DNA of 64,000 nt, taken from Sulfidibacterium sp964456625. GTDB lineage: Bacteria > Bacteroidota > Bacteroidia > Bacteroidales > F082. Positions 29,198 through 37,550 of this stretch are shown piece by piece; within the stretch, counting starts at the first letter, position 1; every line of letters begins with the position of its first letter. The position numbers and the translations under genes are program-made. The stretch covers positions 18,823 to 82,822 of the forward strand of contig CAYWBO010000005.1 in the NCBI GenBank assembly GCA_964456625.1, written 5' to 3'. The notes beneath the pieces were generated by a model. The model worked only from the letters and a program-made list of their open reading frames with translations, searched no databases and was not told the origin of the DNA.

Positions 29198-32100
29198 TTG
29201 ATAAAAAATAACAAGAAACCCGAATTGAATTCCCACCTAAAGATAAAACTCCGGTCAATTTTATTATTGTTACTGGTTGTGATGATTTTCGACGCCAAGA
29301 GTTTTTCACAAATCCCTGACTCTGTTTTTACCGCAAATCATGTTTACGGACCTAACGCCCTCTTGTACAACGGGCCGTCCTATACATTTTTCCCTCCACC
29401 CGGCACCAGGGGCTCCCAGTTTCTGGACGGATCCGAATTTGTAAAAGGCTCTGTTCAGCTCAGGGGAGAAAACTTCAACGACGTCTTACTCAATTATGAT
29501 GCTTTTAACCAGCAAATTGTCCTTGAGTACAAAACAAGGATGAACGATCTGATGGGAATCATTTTACCGAATACCTGGATTAAATCCGCAAATATTGGGG
29601 AAAAGCATTTTGAAGTTCTTTCATTTCAGGGCATCCAATCAAGAATTTACCAGGTCATTGGGGAAGGGTATTTTCAAATTCTTTACAGATGGCAAAAGTA
29701 CCTCAGGCCTACTGAGGATCCGAATGAATCCTATATGGTCTTCTCTGCGCCATCACGGGAATCCTATCTGAGATCAGGCAACAAGCTCATGCGGTACAAA
29801 AGCAACAAGAGTTTTGTTGCTTTATTTGCCCCCCGGAATAAACCGGCGATCAAAAGATATCTCCGGCAAAACCGAATTAAACTAAATACGCCAAAAAAAT
29901 CAAGATTGCCGGATATCCTTCGACTTATCAATTATTGTAATACCCTCACCGGCAAAGAGAAAACGGCTTTGAATGCCCCGTCTTCAACACGGACACCAAA
30001 TACTGAAAAAGTAATGAGTTGCCGTTTTAATGAGGTGCCTTTCGAAAAATTTTGCACTGAAGTATATCAGGAAACGGGAGTCAGGGTACTTTACCTGCAG
30101 AAATGGGTTAACAACCTTAAAATCACGCTCAATGCCAACAATATTACGGCACTCGAGGCAGTGACGCTTGCTGTCAGGAATACCGGGATTGAAGTTTCCA
30201 GTTGGAATCATTGCCTTTTGTTGATGCCACATGAAAAGCTGTTTACGACACTTCCCTCCTTTCGGGTCGAGAAACAACGCGTGACATCGAATATAAATAC
30301 CAGGGAAATGACGGCCAGTGAAAAAAGGTACCTCACAGGAAGAAGACCAGGTGTCGTTGAGACCATTAAAGTCGGACACAAAGGAGGAAATTTGGCTAAT
30401 GGTAAAGCGACTATCCTGGGAAGGATCATCGATCAGGAAACCGGAGAACCGATCGTTTATGCTACTTGTTATGTTAAAGAAACCGGAACAGGTGACGTTT
30501 CGGGAAAGAATGGGTTTTTTACGCTGATCTTAAAACCAGGGAAATATACTTGTACGTTCAATTACATGGGTTATCAACGGCAAAACATGCTGGTGGACGT
30601 GCAATCCAGCGGAAAATTCACCATAAAACTTCTCAAAGCCGTTTACCAGATGCAGGAATTAGTGGTTCATGGAGACCGCCAGGTGATTATGACTGAAAAG
30701 TTACCTGGTATTGATAAAGTAACGATGCGCTCCATCAAGGGCCTGCCGATGATGATGGGGGAACGTAATATTTTAAAAGTTTCGGGAACTTTACCCGGGA
30801 TTGTCAGTGAAGGAGAAGGCACATCCGGATTAAGCGTACGTGGAGGCGGATCAGATCAGAATGCTTTCTATATTAACAAGATTCCTGTTTATAATACAAC
30901 GCATCTTTTTGGTTTCTTCCCGGCTTTCAATGCAAATATCATAAAAGACTTTTCGGTTTACAAAGGTTACGTCCCGGTCATGTACGGAGGACGCCTGTCT
31001 TCTGTTTTTAACGTAATTACGAAGCAGGGCGACATGAAACGTTTTACCGCACATGGGGGAATAAGTCCTGTTGCCGCAAATATCGAACTTGAAGGGCCGA
31101 TCAAAAAAGATACTTTGTCCTATATTTTTAGCGGAAGATCAACATATTCCGACTGGATCCTGCAAAAAATCAATGATCCCACAATCAGTTCCAGTGCTGC
31201 CAATTTTTATGATTATACGGGCGAAATTTCATACAATACCCCGAAAACCCAGATGCAATTGTTCTATTATCACAGTTTTGATCATTTTAAGCTTGCTGAA
31301 ATTGACGATTACAATTATTCTAATAATGGAGCTTCCTGGGAAATCCACCATAATTTTTCCAACTCTTTTAGTGGAGACTTCACACTCATCGGTTCACAAT
31401 ATAAATTCAATACGATTGATGAAGAACAACCTATAAGTGCCTATCAACAGGCTTACAAAATGGAACATTACGAGGCAAATGCTAATTTTAGCAAAACCTT
31501 AAACAATAACAATACGCTTAATTTCGGAGGTAGTGTCGTGCTTCATGAGCTTAACCGGGGAAACGTAATCCCTTATGGAAAGAGTTCGCTGCTTACCCCT
31601 GTAGCACTGGGTAAAGAAAAAGGGATCTCAGCATCCGCCTATTTATCTGATACCTACAATCCCACCCCTCTTTTAAGTATCACCGCAGGTATGAGATTTA
31701 CAATGTACTCGCCTCTTGGGCCTAAGACGGTATTGAATTATCAGCCGGGTATGCCGCTAGATTTGAGCTACGTAAGTGATACCGTCAACTATGGAAACAA
31801 TGTCCCGATACACTGGTATCCCGAACCGGATATAAGGGCTGCTATAAAATACCAAACCGATGAAAATGGCAGCATCAAATTGGCTTTCAATCAAATGCAC
31901 CAGAATATATTTATGTTAAATAATAACCTTGCCATATCTCCCAACGTCCAATGGAAATTGGCTGACTATCATATTCAACCTTCCAAAAGCAATCAAATCT
32001 CTTTGGGAATTTTCAGGACTTTGCCTAAAACAGGACTGGGAGCATCCGTGGAAGTATATTATAAAGAAGAATCCAATAATCCTCAATTTAAAGACGGATC

Positions 32101-32710
32101 TTCTTTTTTAAGTACTGCACACGTGGAAACGCAGATCTTGCAGGGAAAAGAAAAGAGTTACGGTGTAGAAGTGCTTTTAAAACGTACCAATCGGAAACTT
32201 AACGGGTGGCTGTCATACACTTATTCACGGTCACTGATACGCGTAAATGGCGGGCAAATTTGGAACAGTATAAACAATGGGGACGTTTATCCTTCTGATT
32301 ATGACATCCCGAATGATTTAAACATGGTGATCGACTACCATTTAAATATGCGGGTATCCCTTTCAGCAATTATGACATACAGAACCGGAAGACCCATTAC
32401 CTATCCGATTTCTGTCTACTATTTTAACAAGGCGCCTTATTTAGAGTATTCAAGCCGTAATGCTTACCGGATTCCGAATTATTTTCGCCTGGATGCCTCC
32501 ATGGCCATTGAAGGAAATCTTAAAAGGCATAAATTCATGCACAGCTCGTTTGTTTTAAGTGTTTATAATCTAACGGGGAGACAAAATCCTTATACGGTAT
32601 ATTTTAATACGTCAAACGGCAGAATCAACGGATATTTCTACTCTTTATTAGGGGTACCGATTTTTACTGTTACATGGAACTTCAAACTGGGAAATTATGC
32701 TTCGGAATAA
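29198..32710 (+). CDS. Fusion of a secreted domain to an STN-TonB-dependent receptor (cassette copy B)
   Basis: A 1170-residue protein. A signal peptide (hydrophobic core about 19-30, ending KSFSQ) leads to an extra domain at about 40-252. That domain has FLDGSEFVKGSVQLRGENF, a LLNYDAF motif and a basic tail (NKPAIKRYLRQNRIKL, then RLINYCNTL). Such a domain is usually a free-standing secreted protein of unknown function in Bacteroidota. STN (about 270-342), CarboxypepD_reg (about 404-490), plug (about 502-610) and barrel follow, matching copy A. Only TTG at 29198 can start the frame: an in-frame stop lies two codons upstream, and the codon aligned with copy A's ATG is CTA at 29237. Copy A shows the two parts as separate frames, so this looks like a gene fusion. 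Confidence 0.88.
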   Translation: MIKNNKKPELNSHLKIKLRSILLLLLVVMIFDAKSFSQIPDSVFTANHVYGPNALLYNGPSYTFFPPPGTRGSQFLDGSEFVKGSVQLRGENFNDVLLNYDAFNQQIVLEYKTRMNDLMGIILPNTWIKSANIGEKHFEVLSFQGIQSRIYQVIGEGYFQILYRWQKYLRPTEDPNESYMVFSAPSRESYLRSGNKLMRYKSNKSFVALFAPRNKPAIKRYLRQNRIKLNTPKKSRLPDILRLINYCNTLTGKEKTALNAPSSTRTPNTEKVMSCRFNEVPFEKFCTEVYQETGVRVLYLQKWVNNLKITLNANNITALEAVTLAVRNTGIEVSSWNHCLLLMPHEKLFTTLPSFRVEKQRVTSNINTREMTASEKRYLTGRRPGVVETIKVGHKGGNLANGKATILGRIIDQETGEPIVYATCYVKETGTGDVSGKNGFFTLILKPGKYTCTFNYMGYQRQNMLVDVQSSGKFTIKLLKAVYQMQELVVHGDRQVIMTEKLPGIDKVTMRSIKGLPMMMGERNILKVSGTLPGIVSEGEGTSGLSVRGGGSDQNAFYINKIPVYNTTHLFGFFPAFNANIIKDFSVYKGYVPVMYGGRLSSVFNVITKQGDMKRFTAHGGISPVAANIELEGPIKKDTLSYIFSGRSTYSDWILQKINDPTISSSAANFYDYTGEISYNTPKTQMQLFYYHSFDHFKLAEIDDYNYSNNGASWEIHHNFSNSFSGDFTLIGSQYKFNTIDEEQPISAYQQAYKMEHYEANANFSKTLNNNNTLNFGGSVVLHELNRGNVIPYGKSSLLTPVALGKEKGISASAYLSDTYNPTPLLSITAGMRFTMYSPLGPKTVLNYQPGMPLDLSYVSDTVNYGNNVPIHWYPEPDIRAAIKYQTDENGSIKLAFNQMHQNIFMLNNNLAISPNVQWKLADYHIQPSKSNQISLGIFRTLPKTGLGASVEVYYKEESNNPQFKDGSSFLSTAHVETQILQGKEKSYGVEVLLKRTNRKLNGWLSYTYSRSLIRVNGGQIWNSINNGDVYPSDYDIPNDLNMVIDYHLNMRVSLSAIMTYRTGRPITYPISVYYFNKAPYLEYSSRNAYRIPNYFRLDASMAIEGNLKRHKFMHSSFVLSVYNLTGRQNPYTVYFNTSNGRINGYFYSLLGVPIFTVTWNFKLGNYASE

Positions 32711-33860
32711 AGTCTTATTGATTAGTATAATACTAATGGCACTATCGTCCTGTGTTAAGAATTATTCGCCTCAAATAAATACAGGTCAAACCAAATATGT
32801 GATTTCAGGCCAAGTAACCCTGGGAGCACAAACACAAACGGTAAATATCACACTGAATTCTTCCATCAGTAATCCGGTATACAAGCCTGTGCCAGGTTGT
32901 AAAGTCACTATCCAGGATCATGAAAACCATAGTTTCCCTATGGTCGATTTAGGAGATGGGGACTATTCTACCTTCATAGATCCCGGTTATCTGGTTCCCG
33001 GCCATGCATTCAGGGTAAATATTGTCACGCCCGACTCCAACACAATCGTTTCGGATTACGATACACTACCACCGGCTACCCCTGTTGATTCAATACATTA
33101 TCAAATAAAGGATCGTCAAGGTTCCGGACTGACTCCGGAACAAGGGATACAATTTTATATCGACTTAAAAGGAACGGACGCTGAAAGCCGATATTATCGC
33201 TGGGATGTCTACGAAACATGGGAGTATCATGCCAAGTATCCGGTCGAATACTATTATGACGGGGAAATGCATCACAATTTACCGCCGGATTATTCCAAAT
33301 ATACCTGTTGGAAGACAAGTCAGGTTTCAGAAATTTTCACCTTGTCGACGGCTAATTTATCACAGAACAAGTATGCTAATTTTCCGCTGCAATACGTATC
33401 CAATACAACCCCCAAACTTGCCCATGGCTACAGTTTGCTTGTTGAACAGTTTGCCTTAAGTAAAACGGCTTATAATTTCTGGTATAAGTTAAAATCAAAC
33501 AGTACGCAACAGGGCGGTTTGTATGTAGAACAGCCCATCACCATCCAGGGGAACCTGCATAATATTACTCATCCGGATAGAAAAGTATTAGGTTTCTTCA
33601 GTGCCGAATCAGAGAGTTCTAAAAGAATTTTTATACTGGCAGTTCCCGGATTAAAGCTGGATTATGACACTACCTGTGAAGAGAAACCGCTCTTGTATGG
33701 TTATAGTGCGATCCCAAAAATAGACTATCCTGCAGCCATTAAGGCAGGTCCGCATAATAGCGGTCCGCTGCCAATTATGCTATCTCCGATTTGCGTCAAT
33801 TGCCTGTTGCAGGGTGGCACAACTGTTAAACCTTCATTCTGGCCAAAAGGATATGAATAA
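32697..33860 (+). CDS. DUF4249 lipoprotein (copy B)
   Basis: A 387-residue lipoprotein with signal 1-18 and lipobox LSSC (C19). It is colinear with the copy A protein, including the beta-strand-rich N-terminal third (KYVISGQVTLGAQTQTVNI), the YETWEYHAKYPVEYYYDG block and the C-terminal CVNCLLQGG cysteine pair. Its start overlaps the receptor stop by 14 bases with exactly the same sequence as copy A. Its stop overlaps the start of the next gene by 8 bases. All three genes of the cassette are thus translationally packed. Its likely role is as an envelope partner of the receptor, by genomic association only. Confidence 0.9.
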   Translation: MLRNKVLLISIILMALSSCVKNYSPQINTGQTKYVISGQVTLGAQTQTVNITLNSSISNPVYKPVPGCKVTIQDHENHSFPMVDLGDGDYSTFIDPGYLVPGHAFRVNIVTPDSNTIVSDYDTLPPATPVDSIHYQIKDRQGSGLTPEQGIQFYIDLKGTDAESRYYRWDVYETWEYHAKYPVEYYYDGEMHHNLPPDYSKYTCWKTSQVSEIFTLSTANLSQNKYANFPLQYVSNTTPKLAHGYSLLVEQFALSKTAYNFWYKLKSNSTQQGGLYVEQPITIQGNLHNITHPDRKVLGFFSAESESSKRIFILAVPGLKLDYDTTCEEKPLLYGYSAIPKIDYPAAIKAGPHNSGPLPIMLSPICVNCLLQGGTTVKPSFWPKGYE

Positions 33861-35535
33861 GAAAAAATACAAATATTATCTCTTCACGGTCTTGCTGCTG
33901 GGACTTCCCTTTGCTTTAATAGGTCAGCAGGACCTTGAATTTCCCAAAGCTGAAAAACTGGCACTTTTCACCGATCGTGGATTGTACATCGCTGGCGAAA
34001 GCATTCATTTCGCGGCGTTTGTTACCAATCATGCTCCGTCAGGGCTGAGCGATATTGTTTATGCTGAGATTATTGAATCAGACGGGACCCAGGTTGCCGG
34101 TGCAAAGTTTCGTCTCATTCAGGGAGCTTCACACGGATGCCTGACCATTCCCACCAGTGTCCTCACAGGAAATTATTACTTAAGGCTTTACACAAAATAT
34201 ATGCGGAATGTTGGCCCACGCGCATTTGCATATGTTCAACTGGAAATAATTAATCGTCTTAAAAAAGAGGTATTAAAAGGGAATGAAAAAGTTGAAAATA
34301 CAGCTCAGAAAATTTCAGGGAACTCTTCGGGTGATCGTGTCATCCTAAACACAATGAAAAAAGTTTACCGGACTAAAGAAAAAGTAAATGTAACCATCAA
34401 CACTAATGGATCTCATTCAGATAGAATCCAAAGACTTTGTGTTGCAGTGGTTCCGGAAATGGTCATTCCCAATAAAATGATTCCGATGCATTCACCATCA
34501 AGGAAGATAAATGTTGTTCGCTTTTTTCCTGAAATGCGGGGGCCTTCGATCACCGGAACATTACAGGATAGCGTTACGAAAAAAGGAGAAGCGGGGGTCA
34601 ACGTGAACCTCTCCATCATTGGCAAGGGCAAAATATTTATGGCGGCTCAAACTGACAGCACCGGGCATTTTTTCTTTTCCCTGCCTCCTTACACCGGAAA
34701 TCATGATGTATTTATTGGGGCGCAGAATGTATCCGGTATTCATCATAAAATACTGGTAGATAATGACTTTTCAACGAAACCCATCCGGTTGCCTGACCCG
34801 GTATTTAAAATGGATTCCAGTGAACGCCCGATAGTCCTCCGTATGGCACAGAATCTTAGGGTCAAACAACTTTTTTACAGCGATAGCCTTCTTTGCAGTA
34901 AAAAAAACCAAAAAGTGTCTGTCGCTTTTTACGGCAAGCCTTCTTACACTTTGAAAATGAGCGAATATATTCAGCTTCCAACACTTGAAGCTTATCTGGA
35001 TAATCTATCCTCCCTGGTAAAAGTCAGGTCACACCATGGCGAGAAATATCTCAAAATAGTCAGCCTTCTGCCACAAATGGCCTACTTACGTCCACTGGTA
35101 CTCGTTGACGGCGTGGCCATAGACAATCAGGAAAAAATCCTCGCTTTATCACCTTCAAATATTTCTCGTATCGAAGTGGTGAATAAACCTTACGTGATCG
35201 GAAATATGACGTACGGAGGGATCGTCAACTTCATTTCAATAAAAGGCGATTTTGCCGGGATCGATTTGCCCAGTTCAGGGATGTTCCTGAATTACGATTT
35301 CCTGCACAACAACTGCCGTTGTGCCATCACAACGCCCGATTCCATCGGTCAGCCGGACACGAGGAACACGCTTTACTGGAATCCCGATGTCAGTCTGAAT
35401 TCAGGAAAAGAAGTTCATTTTTCTTTTATTACTGGAGATACACCGGGAAAATACGCCATCTTAATTCAAGGTATCGATGCCAATGGTAAGCCTTTTTCAA
35501 AAAAGGATATCATCGTGGTAAAAACGAAGCCGTAA
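33853..35535 (+). CDS. Macroglobulin-like (MG2) protein with barrel-less TonB plug domain (copy B)
   Basis: A 560-residue paralogue of the copy A protein with the same layout. It has a signal peptide (about 1-27), an MG2-like sandwich (FPKAEKLALFTDRGLYIAGE), a carboxypeptidase-regulatory-like repeat (GTLQDSVTKKGEAGVNVNLS), a plug-like segment (LVDGVAIDNQEKIL, YGGIVNFISIKG), a CRC motif and TLYWNPDV near the end. The start at 33853 (MNKKKYKYY) is preferred to the in-frame start at 33814 because it aligns with copy A and leaves a normal signal peptide. The LQLPTLEAYLDNL-type segment is the best conserved region between copies. Function is unknown. Confidence 0.75.
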   Translation: MNKKKYKYYLFTVLLLGLPFALIGQQDLEFPKAEKLALFTDRGLYIAGESIHFAAFVTNHAPSGLSDIVYAEIIESDGTQVAGAKFRLIQGASHGCLTIPTSVLTGNYYLRLYTKYMRNVGPRAFAYVQLEIINRLKKEVLKGNEKVENTAQKISGNSSGDRVILNTMKKVYRTKEKVNVTINTNGSHSDRIQRLCVAVVPEMVIPNKMIPMHSPSRKINVVRFFPEMRGPSITGTLQDSVTKKGEAGVNVNLSIIGKGKIFMAAQTDSTGHFFFSLPPYTGNHDVFIGAQNVSGIHHKILVDNDFSTKPIRLPDPVFKMDSSERPIVLRMAQNLRVKQLFYSDSLLCSKKNQKVSVAFYGKPSYTLKMSEYIQLPTLEAYLDNLSSLVKVRSHHGEKYLKIVSLLPQMAYLRPLVLVDGVAIDNQEKILALSPSNISRIEVVNKPYVIGNMTYGGIVNFISIKGDFAGIDLPSSGMFLNYDFLHNNCRCAITTPDSIGQPDTRNTLYWNPDVSLNSGKEVHFSFITGDTPGKYAILIQGIDANGKPFSKKDIIVVKTKP

Positions 35536-35540
35536 CGGAG

Positions 35541-36050
35541 CTATTGTTGTTCCAGCAATGCGATAAGATCTTTAATATCGACACTCATTCCGTCGATAAT
35601 CATTTGTGCTTTTTGATAATAGCCTGACCTTTCTTCCAGTTTTTGCTCGATATAACGGATGAGTTCTTCGCCGCTTTTCCCTTCAACCAAAGGGCGCTTC
35701 TTCGCCGCATTGGTCAGGCGGCTGGCGACAGCCTCGGGGGTCATCCTCAGATAAACACTGATTCCATTTCTGTTGATTTCCTCCATACTGTTATGGTAAC
35801 AGGGGGTCCCGCCACCGGTGGCCACCACCACATTTTTCATCTCAAAGGTTTTTAGCAGGCGTTCATGTTCCAGGTTCCGGAAAAGATCTTCTCCGTATTT
35901 GTCGAAAAATCCCTGAATATCTATTTTGTAATGTTCCTCGAAATAATCATCAAGATCCACAAACCGAAATCCTAAGGCCGTTGCCAGCCTTTTACCCACC
36001 GTTGTTTTTCCGGCGCCCATAAATCCTATCAGATAGATTCTGTCTTTCAT
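35541..36050 (-). CDS. aroK: Shikimate kinase
   Basis: A 169-residue cytoplasmic enzyme that phosphorylates shikimate in the chorismate pathway. The Walker A loop GFMGAGKTT lies near residue 9, the shikimate-binding DLDDYFE follows, and ATGGGTPC is the family's GGG substrate loop. RPLVEG is the lid arginine region. An in-frame ATG at 36071 would add seven residues, but it lies within the perfect -7 box at 36069-36076, so the ATG at 36050 is chosen. The gene is convergent with cassette copy B, its stop only 5 bases from the last cassette gene. Confidence 0.95.
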   Translation of the reverse strand: MKDRIYLIGFMGAGKTTVGKRLATALGFRFVDLDDYFEEHYKIDIQGFFDKYGEDLFRNLEHERLLKTFEMKNVVVATGGGTPCYHNSMEEINRNGISVYLRMTPEAVASRLTNAAKKRPLVEGKSGEELIRYIEQKLEERSGYYQKAQMIIDGMSVDIKDLIALLEQQ

Positions 36051-36068
36051 GTATTTCACGTTCCGGCT

Positions 36069-36076
36069 CAAAAATA
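36069..36076 (-). promoter_or_regulatory. -7 box of aroK
   Basis: Minus strand TATTTTTG, a perfect TAnnTTTG match, 19 bases upstream of the ATG at 36050. It overlaps the alternative start at 36071 and so decides the start. Confidence 0.65.
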
Positions 36077-36099
36077 ACCAATAAACCGAAATTTTCCCC

Positions 36100-37014
36100 T
36101 TATAAATTAATTGAATCGCTTTTGGGCTTGAACTTTCTGGTCTTGTTCACAAAATAAACCCCGACAAAAATCAGGGACGAAGCGATGATCTCGGTCATAT
36201 TCAACACGTCTTTCCCGGCATAAACGGCCACAAGCGTTGCAATCATAGGCTGCATATAGATATAGGAGCTGGTTACAGACGGGCTTACTTTTCGCAATGA
36301 ATAATTGTTCAAAAAATAAGCGATCACGGTAGTGAAAATAATCACGTAACCGATGGAAAGCCATATATGAAAAGGAATAACGGCAAAATTAGCCTCCGCG
36401 ATCTGGTGGTAAGAAACGGGGATCACAAAAATCATCCCGAAAGTAAAAACCCATTTCATCACCGTCAGCGGACGGTAAAACGCCATCAAAGGCTTTATCA
36501 GCACCAGGAACAAAGCATACGAAGCAGCGTTGACAAGCACGAGAATATTTCCGACGGTGGTTTCCGAACTCAGGGTAATTTGCCCGTTCCGCAGGATCAG
36601 GTATGCCGCTCCGGCAAATCCCAATGCAATCCCAATGGCTTTGGTCCATGAAATCCTGTCGTGGATCAGAAAATGTGCCATCACCAACACAAAAATCGGT
36701 GTCCCGACCATGATGATCGAGGCATTGATGGGCGTGGTCATATTCAGTCCTTCAAAAAACATGATCTGGTTCACGGCCACCCCGAAAATGGCAGCAATGA
36801 ACATTCTTCTCATGTCGGGTTTGGCCACTTTCTCGCGGCCGAAAAAACCATCCACCAGCCAAAAGATCGCAGACGCCCCGATGACACGCAGCACGATGAT
36901 GGCACGCGGCTCCAGCCATTGGGGCATGATGCTCTTGGCAATCACAAAGTTCAGCCCGAAAATCAAATTGGCACCCAGCACGGCCAGGTGTGCCTTCAGA
37001 TGTGTCGGCTTCAT
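36100..37014 (-). CDS. EamA/DMT family transporter
   Basis: A 304-residue inner-membrane carrier with ten predicted helices in two EamA repeats (about 8-140 and 155-295). The first helix has LGANLIFGLNFVIAKSIMP and the second repeat includes SYIYMQPMIATLVAVYAGKDVLN, the usual EamA C-terminal motif region. The C-terminus is basic and cytoplasmic. The substrate is unknown. It lies upstream of aroK on the same strand but aroK has its own promoter. It is not closely similar to the other EamA protein at 10941-11834 by eye. Confidence 0.9.
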   Translation of the reverse strand: MKPTHLKAHLAVLGANLIFGLNFVIAKSIMPQWLEPRAIIVLRVIGASAIFWLVDGFFGREKVAKPDMRRMFIAAIFGVAVNQIMFFEGLNMTTPINASIIMVGTPIFVLVMAHFLIHDRISWTKAIGIALGFAGAAYLILRNGQITLSSETTVGNILVLVNAASYALFLVLIKPLMAFYRPLTVMKWVFTFGMIFVIPVSYHQIAEANFAVIPFHIWLSIGYVIIFTTVIAYFLNNYSLRKVSPSVTSSYIYMQPMIATLVAVYAGKDVLNMTEIIASSLIFVGVYFVNKTRKFKPKSDSINL

Positions 37015-37089
37015 ATCCTAAAATAGTTGGATTCTTACGTAGCTGCTTTTCTGTAATTTTTTACAGCCTGCTGTTTCTGAATTAAGATG

Positions 37090-37446
37090 CTAGAAAGGGA
37101 GGTCGCCTTCTTCATCCATCGGGTCGGAATTGTCTGCTGACAAATCTTCAGGCGAAAGCGGTGGAATATTACCTTCTTCGCGTTGTAACCGCCATGCCCT
37201 CACGTCAGTGTACCAGCGTTCATTGAACTCCCTTGACTCGATGTTAACAGAAACGCTGATTCGGTCCCCTTCACCAATCCCCTCCAGGCTTTTTACCTTG
37301 TCTCCCCACAGGCTGATGCATACTTTTTTAGGATACTGGTCTTCGGTTTCAATGATGAATTCCTGTTTTTCCCACTTTCCGTTACGCCCTTCGCCACTTA
37401 CCACTGGCAGTTTTTTTATCAATCGTCCTTTCAGGTCTAAGCTCAT
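37090..37446 (-). CDS. DUF3127 protein, OB-fold-like, with SSB-type acidic tail
   Basis: A 118-residue cytoplasmic protein of the DUF3127 family, which is frequent in Bacteroidota. Residues 1-85 alternate beta strands (LKGRLIKKLPVVSG, KQEFIIETEDQYPKKVCISL, GDRISVSVNIESREFN), compatible with an OB fold. The tail (about 95-118) is acidic and ends EEGDLPF. That resembles the DDDIPF tip by which single-stranded DNA-binding protein recruits repair and replication partners. A role in DNA or RNA metabolism is therefore suggested but not shown. It has its own promoter and sits near kdsA. Confidence 0.8.
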   Translation of the reverse strand: MSLDLKGRLIKKLPVVSGEGRNGKWEKQEFIIETEDQYPKKVCISLWGDKVKSLEGIGEGDRISVSVNIESREFNERWYTDVRAWRLQREEGNIPPLSPEDLSADNSDPMDEEGDLPF

Positions 37447-37477
37447 GTTTCAAAAATTTATCAGATTTAATGATTTA

Positions 37478-37485
37478 CAAAAGTA
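37478..37485 (-). promoter_or_regulatory. -7 box of the DUF3127 gene
   Basis: Minus strand TACTTTTG, a perfect TAnnTTTG match, 32 bases upstream of the ATG at 37446. Confidence 0.6.
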
Positions 37486-37550
37486 AAGATTTAAATAAAG
37501 TAGATTCATTCGCCTTCCGGCAGATGAGATCAGCGGAAACCAACCGTCTT

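Larger units (their letters stand above)
22902..35535 (+). repeat. Tandem duplication of a three-gene outer-membrane cassette
   Basis: Copy A (22902-28865) and copy B (29198-35535) hold the same gene order: STN-TonB-dependent receptor, DUF4249 lipoprotein, macroglobulin-like plug protein. All three pairs align along their length, including identical 14-base overlaps between receptor and DUF4249 genes. Product lengths match (906 versus 903 residues from the STN domain on, 386 versus 387, 559 versus 560). The copies are clearly diverged at the nucleotide level, so the duplication is not recent. Confidence 0.9.

Noticed and set aside
22902..35535. Polysaccharide utilisation locus (SusC/SusD)
   Set aside because: No SusD-like protein or glycoside hydrolase is present; the lipoproteins are DUF4249 and lack the SusD helical pattern.
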